A stretch of DNA of 64,000 nucleotides. Source: Propionispira arboris (GTDB lineage Bacteria > Bacillota > Negativicutes > Selenomonadales > Selenomonadaceae). Every line of letters starts with the position of its first letter. Positions within the stretch are counted from its first letter, which is position 1. A program made the position numbers and the translations under genes. Below the pieces are notes generated by a model. That model made no database searches. It was not told where the DNA came from and saw only the letters and a program-made list of their open reading frames with translations. The stretch lies in contig NZ_FNZK01000001.1 in assembly GCF_900109225.1 (NCBI RefSeq), forward strand, positions 248,001-312,000, read 5' to 3'. Positions 25,602 through 38,745 of this stretch are shown here, piece by piece.

Positions 25602-26438
25602 ATGCTCATCAAAAAAATATTAAATAATAATGTCGTTCTTACGGAAACTGAACAGCATAAGGAAGTTGTTGCTATGGGCAGTGGTATCGCTTATAAAAAA
25701 CGTTGTGGTGATGACATTCCGGAAGATAAGATTGATAAGATCTATACGCTGTCTCAAAAAGATACTTGGGAAAAGTTTAAAACTTTATTAACGGATATTT
25801 CTATGGAATATATGGAAGTATCTACGGCGATTATTGAATTAGCGGAAGCAGAGCTAAAGAAAAAATTGAATGAAAGTATTTATATTTCGCTTACAGATCA
25901 TATTCATATGGCGGTTTCGCGGTTTCGCGAAGGCAATTTTATCCGAAATATGATGATTTGGGAGATTCAGCGATTTTATCCCGAAGAATATGCTGTTAGT
26001 GAAAAAGCAAGGGTTTTGATCAATGAGAAATTTTCACTGGAGCTTCCAATCGACGAAGCTGGATTTATTGCTTTACATATTATTGATGCACAGATGGAGA
26101 ATGATCAGCCTTTAGCGGATGATATTACCCAATTGATTCAGGAAATCACAAATATTGTTCGTTATACATGCTCGATGGAATATGATATAGAGTCTTTGCA
26201 ATATTACCGTTTTATTACACATTTAAAATTTTTTGCCAAGCGCATGTTTACGGAGGAAAAAACAATTTGTGATATAGATGAAGAAATGGAAGGTATCGTG
26301 CAGAAAAAATATGCTTTAGCACATCGTTGCGTAGGGAAAATCGCAGAATTCCTTCAGCAGAAATATCAGTATGAGTTAAATCGGGATGAAAAATTCTATT
26401 TGATGATACATATTGCTAAAGTAAGCAGGAAAAATTAA
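25602..26438 (+). CDS. licT: LicT/BglG-family transcriptional antiterminator
   Basis: A 278-residue protein: N-terminal RNA-binding CAT domain (residues 1-55, LIKKILNNNVVLTETEQHKE) and two PTS regulation domains. The four regulatory histidines are at 100 (TDHIH), 159 (ALHIID), 207 (THLKFF) and 270 (MIHIAK), almost the positions known from Bacillus LicT. The PTS phosphorylates PRD1 when substrate is absent (inactive), while HPr phosphorylates PRD2. The active dimer binds RAT hairpins, of which one lies before its own gene and one before the PTS gene downstream. SD AAGGAG precedes ATG 25602. Confidence 0.95.
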   Translation: MLIKKILNNNVVLTETEQHKEVVAMGSGIAYKKRCGDDIPEDKIDKIYTLSQKDTWEKFKTLLTDISMEYMEVSTAIIELAEAELKKKLNESIYISLTDHIHMAVSRFREGNFIRNMMIWEIQRFYPEEYAVSEKARVLINEKFSLELPIDEAGFIALHIIDAQMENDQPLADDITQLIQEITNIVRYTCSMEYDIESLQYYRFITHLKFFAKRMFTEEKTICDIDEEMEGIVQKKYALAHRCVGKIAEFLQQKYQYELNRDEKFYLMIHIAKVSRKN

Positions 26439-26482
26439 GGTAAGATTTCCAAGTTGCGCCTTTGTGACAGCTTGTTTTCTAA

Positions 26483-28489
<2,007 letters not shown>

Positions 28490-28568
28490 TAACTATATTT
28501 AACCTATAGGACACTTTATGTTTTGGGAATAGAAATAATTGAATAATATAATGTTGGAGGAAAAAATA

Positions 28569-29957
28569 ATGAAAAAAACATTAGCAGTATTAGGACTTTC
28601 CACTGTAATTTTTTGTGGCGGTGTACAAGCTCAGGCAGCACCGGGATTTTTTCAAGAGGTACCACTGAGTGACTGGTCTTATGAAGCCGTTAACGGACTT
28701 ATTGCCACAGGACATGTGAATGACTATACCGAATCAATACCACAAGGCCGTATTATGAGCCGCATGGAAATGGCCTTGGTTGTCGATGATGCCATGCAAA
28801 ACCTCAAAGCATTCGCACCGGCTGATCAGGATACGATTCAGAAATTGAATAAAGAATATTACTATGACATCAAAAAAATACACCTATTGTCGAAACTCGA
28901 CAATGCGGATTTGGAAAAGGCTGAAAATGAGGTAAACGGTACGACTTTTACGGAAGAAGAAAAAGCTGGGCTGAAGAAAGCGGCATCTTTGGCGGATAAG
29001 ATTTCTATTAATGGTTATGCTCGCCTGCGTAATGATCACTATTTGAAGGATACAACAGGAAGGACCACCCGCGCCAATATGCTTCATGTGCAAGTCAATA
29101 CGACGTATAAGATCGATGAGAATTGGCAGGCTCATGCCGATCTTGGTTATCGTAATTCCCTTAGTGGTTTTGATGAAACGAAATCTCTGTCACCAAATGA
29201 AAATCAGACGGGTACCACCATGGATACCTATGTGACTGGCCGCATGGCGGATAACGCTCTCGGTCTTAAAATCGGTAAGTGGAATGAATGGAACATTTAT
29301 GGATGGGGTATGGATATTGACTGCGATTTCTCTGGTGTGCAGCTTGATTATGGCAAAAAAGATTTCAAAACCTATTTAACCACGGGCAAGATGGATCTTT
29401 GGGATAATGGCATGGGTGGTACTCGTGAGTATGAACAGGTTACCAGTCTGCGCTTCTTCTATCCATTTGATAAGAAAAATGACATCAATTTTGGCGTTTC
29501 CTCGAGTTCGGCTATGGCCAGTCGCTATCAAGATCCTAGTCAGGGACGTGTATTCTATTACTATACCCATGCGCATCACAAATTTGATACGAACTGGGAT
29601 CTTCGCGCGGGCATCATTAACAGTGATGCAAAACGAGATAATACGACGCCAGCTGCAGCCGCAAAGGCAGCCACAAAGACGAAGCAGCCGGGTCGCTGGA
29701 TACAGCTCCAGTATAAGGGAAGTGATCTTCAGTCTCCTGGTTCTTATGGTATTACTGCTGATTATCGCTATGAACCGGCTCTTACTTGGCCAACGGTCAC
29801 AGATTGGTGTGGGCTCAATGAACACTTCTTCCGCCTTGGCGTAAGCTATGTGCCAGCGAAGAACATCCTCCTAGATACGTTCTATACATGGGCAGACGAA
29901 ATTGACACTGGTAAGAGGGATGACATGTTCCGTTTCCAAGCACAATTCTTCTTTTGA
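28569..29957 (+). CDS. OmpM-type outer-membrane porin with SLH domain
   Basis: Signal peptide (KKTLAVLGLSTVIFCGGVQA, cleavage near AQAA). An SLH domain follows (PLSDWSYEAVNGLIATGHV ... GRIMSRMEMALVVDDAMQN), then a short helical linker (residues 85-135), then about 320 residues of alternating beta strands ending in FRFQAQFFF, the C-terminal aromatic signature of outer-membrane barrels. In Negativicutes such proteins tether the outer membrane to peptidoglycan through the SLH domain and form the main diffusion pore. Its position inside a PTS/glycosidase operon suggests a substrate-induced porin for glycosides. SD TTGGAGG precedes ATG 28569. Confidence 0.92.
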   Translation: MKKTLAVLGLSTVIFCGGVQAQAAPGFFQEVPLSDWSYEAVNGLIATGHVNDYTESIPQGRIMSRMEMALVVDDAMQNLKAFAPADQDTIQKLNKEYYYDIKKIHLLSKLDNADLEKAENEVNGTTFTEEEKAGLKKAASLADKISINGYARLRNDHYLKDTTGRTTRANMLHVQVNTTYKIDENWQAHADLGYRNSLSGFDETKSLSPNENQTGTTMDTYVTGRMADNALGLKIGKWNEWNIYGWGMDIDCDFSGVQLDYGKKDFKTYLTTGKMDLWDNGMGGTREYEQVTSLRFFYPFDKKNDINFGVSSSSAMASRYQDPSQGRVFYYYTHAHHKFDTNWDLRAGIINSDAKRDNTTPAAAAKAATKTKQPGRWIQLQYKGSDLQSPGSYGITADYRYEPALTWPTVTDWCGLNEHFFRLGVSYVPAKNILLDTFYTWADEIDTGKRDDMFRFQAQFFF

Positions 29958-29999
29958 TGAAGCAGTGAAATACAAAAATATACTAAGGGGATGCTTTGC

Positions 30000-31526
30000 A
30001 TGAAATTGAAAAAACTTGCTAAAGCTGTATTGGGCATGATGGCTTTAGGAACGATGGCGATTAGCTCATTTGTCAGCATTGCAAGTGCAGCGCCAAATGA
30101 TGTAAAGCCAAGAACAATCGTTATGACGGATGGCGAAGTTGATGATATGGATTCGTTTTTAAGATTTATGCTCTATGCAAATGATTTGGATGTAAGGGGC
30201 ATCATTTATACGAGTTCCATGTGGCATTACAAGGGAGATGGCAGGGGAACTCCGTTTACTACCCATATGGATATTGTCAAATTATATCATCCAGGCTGGC
30301 ACACAAATCTTCGTTGGTGTGGAACGGATTGGATTAAGGAATATATTGATAAATATCGCACAGTTTACCCGACTCTTTTACAGCATGATAAAAATTATCC
30401 GTCTCCGGATAAACTGCAAAGCCTGGTGCGTGTGGGGAATATTGATTTTGAGGGCGAAATGGATTATGACACCGAAGGTTCAGAGTTCATTAAAACAGAG
30501 CTTCTTTCTGAGGATGAAACGCCAATTTACTTTGAAACCTGGGGTGGTGCCAATACTTTTGCCCGATCTTTGAAGTCTATTGAAGAGGAATATAAGGGAA
30601 CAGAAAAATGGGACAGTATATATCAGAAGATCAGTAAAAAAGCTATACTGTATAATATCATGGACCAGGATGATACGTATAAAACCTATATTGCTATTAA
30701 ATGGCCGGGTATCAAGGTTTATTACAATAGCTGGCAGTTTGGCAGTCTGGCATATATATGGCCTGCAACGGTACCAAAAACACAGCAAAAATACTTCCGC
30801 GGCGAATGGATGAAGAAAAATATCATGAAAGGACCACTTGCTGGCGGCTATATGACCTATGGCGATGGGCATAAGCTTGCAGGTGACCCAGAGGACAAGT
30901 TCGGCTCGATGGAAGAAGCCATGAAAAATGGTTACGGAAAATATGACCTGATATCCGAAGGGGATTCTCCGTCCTTCTTATATCTTATCAATAATGGTCT
31001 GCGTTCTACGGAAAGTCCGACCTATGGCGGCTGGAGTGGCAGGCTTTCACCGTCGGTTTCTACTAAGAATCTTTGGGAGGATAACGAAGGTTCCTTTGAC
31101 TACAATCCGTATACGAAAAAGTTAGATAAATATTATTCGCAGACACGATGGATTGATGCCATTCAGAATGACTTTGCTGCACGTGTGAAGTGGACGATGA
31201 ATGATTATCAGCATGCTAACCATGCGCCACAGGCGATTAAGATTCAGGAAGGTCTGGACATTAAGGTGAAGCCGGGTGGAAAAGTTACACTGCATGCCTC
31301 GGCTAGTGATCCCGATGGAGACAAGCTGAACTATAAGTGGTATCCATACGAGGAAGCTGGTTCCTATCGTGCTTCTGTTGCAATTCATGGGAAAGGTCAG
31401 GAGGCAAGTATTACAGTGCCTGCTAACGCCATAAAAGGCGAGACCATTCATGTTATTCTAGAAGTAATCGATAGCGGTCAGCCCCCACTTACTCGTTACG
31501 CCAGGGTGATCCTGACGGTAGAGTAA
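30000..31526 (+). CDS. Secreted DUF1593 (nucleoside-hydrolase-like) protein
   Basis: A 508-residue protein with a signal peptide (ALGTMAISSFVSIASA). The domain opening PRTIVMTDGEVDDMDSFLRF, plus YFETWGGANTFARSL and LAGDPEDKFGSMEE, matches DUF1593, an uncharacterised family with a nucleoside-hydrolase-like fold (the D-G-E-V-D-D motif parallels its metal-binding DTDxxxDD). Residues about 420-508 form a cadherin/PKD-like Ig domain (LHASASDPDGDKLNYKWYPY). A role in removing a glycosyl group in the periplasm is likely from context, but the reaction is unknown. ATG 30000 is chosen over 29991 because AAGGGG directly abuts the latter. Confidence 0.85.
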   Translation: MKLKKLAKAVLGMMALGTMAISSFVSIASAAPNDVKPRTIVMTDGEVDDMDSFLRFMLYANDLDVRGIIYTSSMWHYKGDGRGTPFTTHMDIVKLYHPGWHTNLRWCGTDWIKEYIDKYRTVYPTLLQHDKNYPSPDKLQSLVRVGNIDFEGEMDYDTEGSEFIKTELLSEDETPIYFETWGGANTFARSLKSIEEEYKGTEKWDSIYQKISKKAILYNIMDQDDTYKTYIAIKWPGIKVYYNSWQFGSLAYIWPATVPKTQQKYFRGEWMKKNIMKGPLAGGYMTYGDGHKLAGDPEDKFGSMEEAMKNGYGKYDLISEGDSPSFLYLINNGLRSTESPTYGGWSGRLSPSVSTKNLWEDNEGSFDYNPYTKKLDKYYSQTRWIDAIQNDFAARVKWTMNDYQHANHAPQAIKIQEGLDIKVKPGGKVTLHASASDPDGDKLNYKWYPYEEAGSYRASVAIHGKGQEASITVPANAIKGETIHVILEVIDSGQPPLTRYARVILTVE

Positions 31527-31664
31527 GTGACTGGTGAAGATGAAAAAATCATGAAATGGCCATAAAAGAAGAGTGCCTGATTGTAGTTGTTTTATAAAAT
31601 AAAGAAACGCTGGAGCAGGACAGGGAAGCTGTCCGCTTTGGCGTTTTCAAAGGAGAGATGTAAC

Positions 31665-33020
31665 ATGAATTGTAGAAAAATTCTTTGTGCGGGTATAGCT
31701 AGCGTGCTTATGGCTGGAATGCTGTTCGGCTCAAGTGTATCCGTTGAAGCGACTGCCAAAGCAGCACCATCGTATCGTACGGTCACAGAGGTCTATGACT
31801 GGGGGGCAGCAGTTTCCAAGGTTATCGTTGACCTAGGAGAGAATGTAACCGCAAATGCGGTGGATAATGGGACATTTAAAGTCTATGCGAAACGTGTGCT
31901 GGCAGAAGGTGCAACGACGCCGAAGCAGGCTATGCAGGCGAAAAACAAGATTTCTTTAGGTTCAGAAGCGCAGAAAGATAATGATCTTGAAGGCTATCGT
32001 GATGTCACGAAAGCTTATGTATCCGATGCTGATGGCAAAGCTGCTGACAAGGGACGCTATGTGACTATCGAGCTGAAGGTCGGTCCGAATATTGCTATCG
32101 GCTCAGCCCTTAATTTCGACGTGAATAGTTTTTTCAATAACTGGGTAAAACCGGAATATACAATTACACAGATGAAGGCAGTCGATTCAGTCAAAGGTCT
32201 GGTAATTGATCATAATAAAGGTAATGTGCGTCCAATCGTTGATAAATTCAGCTACGCACATAAGATGTTTGGCCGCTTGTCTTATGGTTATGCAAGCTAC
32301 GAGCCGAAAGACAATGAAAAACATCCGTTGATTATCTGGCTTCATGGTATGGGCGAAGGGGGAACCGATAGTCCGTCAATTCCAATTTCAGCTAATAAGG
32401 CAGATATGTTTGCTGACGATTCTCTGCAGTCGCATTTTGGCGGGGCTTATGTGCTTGTACCGCAGGCACGTACCTACTGGATGCATGGTTATAAGGATTT
32501 TGGGGATGGGACGTCCATCTATGAAGAAAGCCTTATGAAGCTCATTGAGGCTTATGCCGCTGAACATCCAAACGTTGATAAGAGTCGTATTTACATCGGT
32601 GGGGATTCCAATGGTGGTTATATGACGATGCTCATGATTCGTGATTATCCGGAGTATTTTGCTGCGGCTTTCCCAACCTGCGAGGGCTTGGCGGACAAAC
32701 TGATCAGTGATGCGGATATTCAGGCGTTTAAGAAGACCCCGATTTGGTTTACGGCAGCGAAGACAGATACGACGCTTCCACCAACAGACTATGTTATACC
32801 GACGTTCCAGCGTTTGCAGGCAGCTGGTGCGACAAATGTTCATTTCAGTTTTTTTGATAATGTTGTTGACCGGACTGGCTTGTATAAAAAGGCAGATGGT
32901 TCAGCATTTGAATATCCTGGTCATTGGTCCTGGATTTATGTGTACAATGATCAATGCGATGATACCATCAATGGAAAGACTGTAAAACTTATGGATTGGC
33001 TTGCAAAACAGAAAAAATAA
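31665..33020 (+). CDS. Secreted alpha/beta-hydrolase (esterase, CE1/LpqC-like)
   Basis: A 451-residue protein with signal peptide and an N-terminal Ig-like domain (about residues 38-180). The C-terminal hydrolase has oxyanion segment IIWLHGMGEGG near 224-233, nucleophile Ser315 in GGDSNGGYM, a probable acid in AAKTDTTLPP and the histidine in YPGHWSWIY. This arrangement is that of prolyl-oligopeptidase-like esterases including feruloyl and acetyl esterases. In this operon it probably removes acyl groups from plant glycosides before the glycosidases act. SD AAGGAGAG precedes ATG 31665. Confidence 0.85.
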   Translation: MNCRKILCAGIASVLMAGMLFGSSVSVEATAKAAPSYRTVTEVYDWGAAVSKVIVDLGENVTANAVDNGTFKVYAKRVLAEGATTPKQAMQAKNKISLGSEAQKDNDLEGYRDVTKAYVSDADGKAADKGRYVTIELKVGPNIAIGSALNFDVNSFFNNWVKPEYTITQMKAVDSVKGLVIDHNKGNVRPIVDKFSYAHKMFGRLSYGYASYEPKDNEKHPLIIWLHGMGEGGTDSPSIPISANKADMFADDSLQSHFGGAYVLVPQARTYWMHGYKDFGDGTSIYEESLMKLIEAYAAEHPNVDKSRIYIGGDSNGGYMTMLMIRDYPEYFAAAFPTCEGLADKLISDADIQAFKKTPIWFTAAKTDTTLPPTDYVIPTFQRLQAAGATNVHFSFFDNVVDRTGLYKKADGSAFEYPGHWSWIYVYNDQCDDTINGKTVKLMDWLAKQKK

Positions 33021-33031
33021 TGATTTTATAA

Positions 33032-34456
<1,425 letters not shown>

Positions 34457-34539
34457 ATAACATGCAGGAGTATGGCGTTGATGCTATACTCCTGATGGCA
34501 CAAGAAAAGATGGATAATTCTGAAATAGGGGTGAATTTC

Positions 34540-36933
34540 ATGAAAAAAACAGCAGCATTGGCAATTATGATAGCTCTGGCTTTTGGTGGCGGGACAGGTA
34601 CAGAGGCCGCCAAGGCGCCGGTTGAGAAAGCCACTATAGACGGCTATGAACTTGTTGAGAATACGAATGGACCGGAACTTGGCTATTCGAAAGATTCCGG
34701 AGTAAAACTTCTGACCATGGATGGAAAAGACTTTAAGGATATGAATCGCAATGGCAAGCTCGATAAATTCGAGGATTGGCGTCTTACAGCGCAACAGCGT
34801 GCCGAAGATCTTGCCCAGCAAATCAGTATTGATCAGATTGCGGGTCTTATGCTCTATAGTATGCATCAGCGTAATCTGCAGCCGGAACTCAATGATGCGC
34901 AGAAACAAATGTTGAGCCAGGATAATGTGCGCACTGTACTGAATGCTGATACAGGGGCAAGCGTTGAAACTACGGCAAAATGGAACAATGCAATGCAGAA
35001 TTATGTGGAAGCACAGCCGTTTGCGATTCCGGTCAACACAAGCTCCGACCCACGTAACGATGCGCGCGGCGATGGTGTATACCTTAAAGGCACGACGGGA
35101 GGAGTGTCTCGCTGGCCGAGTAATTTGGGACTTGCGGCAACCTTTGATCCGTCGATTGCCAAACATTTCGGGCAGGTCTATGCGAAAGAATATCGTGCTA
35201 TGGGCATAGGTACCGGACTTTCGCCGCAAATTGACCTAGCAACTGACCCACGGTGGCCGCGTTTTTATGGTACGTTCGGTGAAGATCCGGCACTTTCGCG
35301 GGATATGGCCCGTGCCTCGATTGACGGTGCACAGTCCACCGTAGATGCAGCCGGAAAGGATCTTGGCTGGGGGAAAAATAGTATCAATGCTATGATGAAG
35401 CATTGGCCAGGTGATGGGGTTGGTGAAGGAGGCCGCGAAGCACATTCGAAATATGGAAAATATGCCGTTTATCCGGGAAATAATTTTCAGACACAGCTGA
35501 TACCATTTGTTGAAGGTGGTCTGAAACTTATGGGCAAGACTAAAGTGCCAAGTGCTGTGATGTCATCGTATTCGATTGCCTGGTCCGACGATGGTTCGCT
35601 GGGAGAAAAAGTCGGCAGCGCATATAGTAAGTATAAATTGGATCTTTTGCGCAATACGTACAAATATGATGGAGTGATCTGTACGGATTGGTGTGTCACG
35701 CATTCACCGGGTGAAGGGTTAGCTGGTCTTTCCACAGCCTGGGGCGTGGAAAGTGGTTATACAGAAGCTGAACGTCACTATAAAGCACTTATGGCTGGTG
35801 TTGATCAGTTTGGTGGTAATAATGCAAAGCAGCCAGTACTCGATGCCTATGCGCTGGGTGTAAAAGAACATGGGGAAAGATTTATGCAGGAACGTTTCCG
35901 TACATCGGCAACTCGTTTACTACGCAATATTTTCCAACTGGGTCTGTTTGAAAATCCGTATCTTGATGTACAGCAGAGTGTAGCGACAGTTGGCAATGGA
36001 GCCGATTTAGCTGCTGGGTATGATGCGCAGCTCAAATCCATCGTTATGCTCAAAAATAAAGGCGGTGTGATTCATGCGGCAGCTGGTCAAAAAATACAGA
36101 AACCAACGGTGTATATCCCAATGGTTTATCGACCAGTAATTATCAATAAACGTTTTGGCACTTATACTGCAGCGAACTGGAGTCTGCCAGTGAATTTTGA
36201 AGTTGCGCAGCAGTATTTCAATGTTGTGACAGACAGTATTCCTTCACTTCGTGCAAAAGATAAAGATGGAAAACCAATGGCTGATGTACAGGATATTGTA
36301 CGTCTTAATCCTGTTGAAGTCGCAAAATGTGATGCTGTACTAGCGGTTGTTGATACTCCAACTCCGGAGGGCAACAATTTTGATGGCATTGGCTATGCTG
36401 ATGATGATGGATATATTCCAATCTCTTTACAATATGGTAAATATACGGCAAACTCTGCTGCTACACGCAAGACTTCTATTGCAGGAGATAAAGGCGAAAA
36501 CCGGTCCTATTATGGAAAAACGGCACGGACCATCAATTCACATGATCTTGATGGTGTAGTTTATGGGCGCGATTGTGCTGCAAAGTCTGGTAAAAAGATA
36601 CCAGTCATCACGATGGTCAAAGCAACGAAACCAATGGTCTTCAGTGAGATTGAACCACTCTCGGATGTTATTCTTGTTGGATTTAGCGTCAGTGATCAGG
36701 CATATTTTGATATTCTGACTGGGAAAGCTCAACCACAGGGCCTTTTGCCGATGCAGCAACCGAAGGATATGATTACCGTAGAAACACAACTGGAGGATGT
36801 GCCGCGGGATATGGCTTGCTATAAAGATAGCGAGGGTCATAGCTATGATTTTGCGTACGGCATGAATTGGCAGGGTATCATCAAGGATGCAAGAAGTGTA
36901 AAATACAATGTGCCAGTGCTCAAGGCAAAATAG
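34540..36933 (+). CDS. Secreted GH3 beta-glucosidase
   Basis: A 797-residue protein with a signal peptide (KKTAALAIMIALAFGGGTG). The GH3 barrel shows PRWPRFYGTFGEDPALSRDM, KHWPGDGVGEGG (substrate-binding K-H) and the nucleophile Asp383 in GVICTDWCVTHSPGE. The C-terminal sandwich includes VLVGFSVSDQAYFDILTGKA-like strands. It cleaves terminal beta-glucosides in the periplasm, complementing the PTS/GH1 route. ATG 34540 follows TAGGGGTG. It lies in the same direction and close to bglA. Confidence 0.92.
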   Translation: MKKTAALAIMIALAFGGGTGTEAAKAPVEKATIDGYELVENTNGPELGYSKDSGVKLLTMDGKDFKDMNRNGKLDKFEDWRLTAQQRAEDLAQQISIDQIAGLMLYSMHQRNLQPELNDAQKQMLSQDNVRTVLNADTGASVETTAKWNNAMQNYVEAQPFAIPVNTSSDPRNDARGDGVYLKGTTGGVSRWPSNLGLAATFDPSIAKHFGQVYAKEYRAMGIGTGLSPQIDLATDPRWPRFYGTFGEDPALSRDMARASIDGAQSTVDAAGKDLGWGKNSINAMMKHWPGDGVGEGGREAHSKYGKYAVYPGNNFQTQLIPFVEGGLKLMGKTKVPSAVMSSYSIAWSDDGSLGEKVGSAYSKYKLDLLRNTYKYDGVICTDWCVTHSPGEGLAGLSTAWGVESGYTEAERHYKALMAGVDQFGGNNAKQPVLDAYALGVKEHGERFMQERFRTSATRLLRNIFQLGLFENPYLDVQQSVATVGNGADLAAGYDAQLKSIVMLKNKGGVIHAAAGQKIQKPTVYIPMVYRPVIINKRFGTYTAANWSLPVNFEVAQQYFNVVTDSIPSLRAKDKDGKPMADVQDIVRLNPVEVAKCDAVLAVVDTPTPEGNNFDGIGYADDDGYIPISLQYGKYTANSAATRKTSIAGDKGENRSYYGKTARTINSHDLDGVVYGRDCAAKSGKKIPVITMVKATKPMVFSEIEPLSDVILVGFSVSDQAYFDILTGKAQPQGLLPMQQPKDMITVETQLEDVPRDMACYKDSEGHSYDFAYGMNWQGIIKDARSVKYNVPVLKAK

Positions 36934-37067
36934 AAATTCCTTTATGGCATGTTTATAAGCAAGTTAGTTTTTTACTGATATGAAGAAGTGATTTCTTCGA
37001 ATAGAAATCATTTATGACGAGTGTTTTATAAAACCCGCTTCGGCGGGAAAAAAGGAGACAGTCAAAT

Positions 37068-38396
37068 ATGAGTAAACAGGAATTGTTTGATACGTTTTTA
37101 GATTATATGGTGCGTTTTGCCGAAATAAAAGCAGTGGCAGCCTTGAAAGACGGGTTTATTCTCACACTTCCACTGACATTAGCAGGGTCCGTGTTTTTAT
37201 TGATTGCCAACTTGCCAATCGCTGGGTACAGTGATTTTATGACAGCGCAATTTGGCGCGGGCTGGGCGGCACCATTAAACCAAGTGGCGGGATCTACCTT
37301 TGGGATTTTAGCAATTTTGTGTGTGCTGGGAATTTGTTATAAATATTGTCAGGCGGAAGGCTGTGATGCAATTACAGCTTCGCTTTTGGCCCTGGCTTCG
37401 TTTTTGATCGTTACCAAAGGTTCTGTGCTGACAAAAACTGGTGAGGTCGTAAACGATGTTATTCCAAAAGGCTGGGTTGGCGGGAATGGTGTTATCACGG
37501 CGATCATTGTAAGTTTATTGGTAGCTTGGCTTTTTTGTTATTGCGAAAAAAATCATATTGGAATTAAGATGCCGGCTGGTGTACCGGATGGTGTAGCGAA
37601 AGCATTTGCGGCTCTAGTACCAGGGATGATTGTCTTTGCTGGTTCGGCTGGGGTGTTTTTTCTTTGTCAGGCTCTGGGCGGGCTTACTTTTCCTGAACTT
37701 GTCTTTCAGGTATTGCAGACACCTTTACAAAATTTAACGGATAATTTAGTGGCAGGTATTATTATCGCAGGCATACAGAGTGTTTTATTTTGGGCAGGAA
37801 TTCATGGTCCTAATATAGTGGGTGGTGTAGTAGGACCAATCCTTACGGCAAATGCAATTGATAACCAGCATTTATTAGATGCGGGAATGGCTCTAATTGG
37901 TAATCCACAAGCTAAAATTATAACAATTCAAGTAAATGATGTATTTATTAAAAGCGGGGGCTGTGGAATTACTTTAGGACTTTTGATTTCCGCATTTATT
38001 GCGGCACGGTCAGCGCAGATGAAATCTATTTCTAAGCTGGCATTTGTTCCAGGACTGTTTAATATCAATGAACCAATTATTTTTGGATTGCCGATTGTAT
38101 TTAATCCATATTTTATCGTTCCATTTATCGGGGTGCCGGTTATTGCTATGATTATGACCTATGTAGCGATTGCAGTTGGTTTTATGTCACCATTTTCAGC
38201 GGTACAAGTCCCCTGGACAACCCCGACGATTATTGCTGGTTTTTTATTGGCGGGCTGGCAGGGAGCAGTCGTTCAAATTGCGATCGTTTTGATGGCGACA
38301 ATCGTTTATTTCCCGTTTATGAAAATACAAGATACTGTTTATGTTAAAGAAGAATTGGATGCAGTAGAAGGAAAAGAAGGGGAGAAGTTATTGTGA
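37068..38396 (+). CDS. celB: PTS lactose/cellobiose-type EIIC
   Basis: A 442-residue membrane protein of the Lac/Cel family. SKQELFDTFLDYMVRFAEIK leads into membrane helices; GLFNINEPIIFGLPIVFNPY is the conserved substrate-site hairpin. It is overlapped by the EIIB gene. A small GC hairpin (CCCGC-TTCG-GCGGG, around 37033-37047) precedes the SD AAGGAG and may protect the downstream transcript. The matching EIIA is not in this window and must be encoded elsewhere. Confidence 0.92.
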   Translation: MSKQELFDTFLDYMVRFAEIKAVAALKDGFILTLPLTLAGSVFLLIANLPIAGYSDFMTAQFGAGWAAPLNQVAGSTFGILAILCVLGICYKYCQAEGCDAITASLLALASFLIVTKGSVLTKTGEVVNDVIPKGWVGGNGVITAIIVSLLVAWLFCYCEKNHIGIKMPAGVPDGVAKAFAALVPGMIVFAGSAGVFFLCQALGGLTFPELVFQVLQTPLQNLTDNLVAGIIIAGIQSVLFWAGIHGPNIVGGVVGPILTANAIDNQHLLDAGMALIGNPQAKIITIQVNDVFIKSGGCGITLGLLISAFIAARSAQMKSISKLAFVPGLFNINEPIIFGLPIVFNPYFIVPFIGVPVIAMIMTYVAIAVGFMSPFSAVQVPWTTPTIIAGFLLAGWQGAVVQIAIVLMATIVYFPFMKIQDTVYVKEELDAVEGKEGEKLL

Positions 38397-38692
38397 AAAA
38401 GATCGTCTTATTATGTGCAGCAGGAATGTCAACCAGTATGCTCGTTAAAACAATGGAAAAAGCAGCGGCGGAGATGAACTATGAATGTCAAATTTCAGCA
38501 TATCCAACTTCAGAGGCTATTAAACGAGCAAGTGATGCGGATCTTATTTTGCTTGGACCCCAGGTTCGTTTTGCTTTAAATAAAATCCAAGCTCAATGTC
38601 CCGGTGTTATGGTTGAGGCAATTGATATGCGGATGTATGGACGGATGGATGGCAAGGGTGTTATTGAATTTGCTAAGAGTAAAATCGGTTAA
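38393..38692 (+). CDS. celA: PTS lactose/cellobiose-type EIIB
   Basis: A 99-residue protein. The phosphocysteine Cys8 is in KKIVLLCAAGMSTSMLV, the typical P-loop-like motif, and AYPTSEAIKRASDADLILLG follows. It starts at GTG 38393, overlapping the EIIC stop, with SD GGGGAG inside the EIIC gene. It hands phosphate from EIIA to the sugar bound on EIIC. Confidence 0.93.
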   Translation: MKKIVLLCAAGMSTSMLVKTMEKAAAEMNYECQISAYPTSEAIKRASDADLILLGPQVRFALNKIQAQCPGVMVEAIDMRMYGRMDGKGVIEFAKSKIG

Positions 38693-38745
38693 TTGGTTTA
38701 GAAGATAATGAGTAATCAATTTTATACAAAGAGAGTGTGATGGGC

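Noticed and set aside
29376-29844. Overlapping frames of about 145 residues on both strands within the porin gene
   Set aside because: The porin frame has signal peptide, SLH and barrel end; the others have no SD or recognisable domain.
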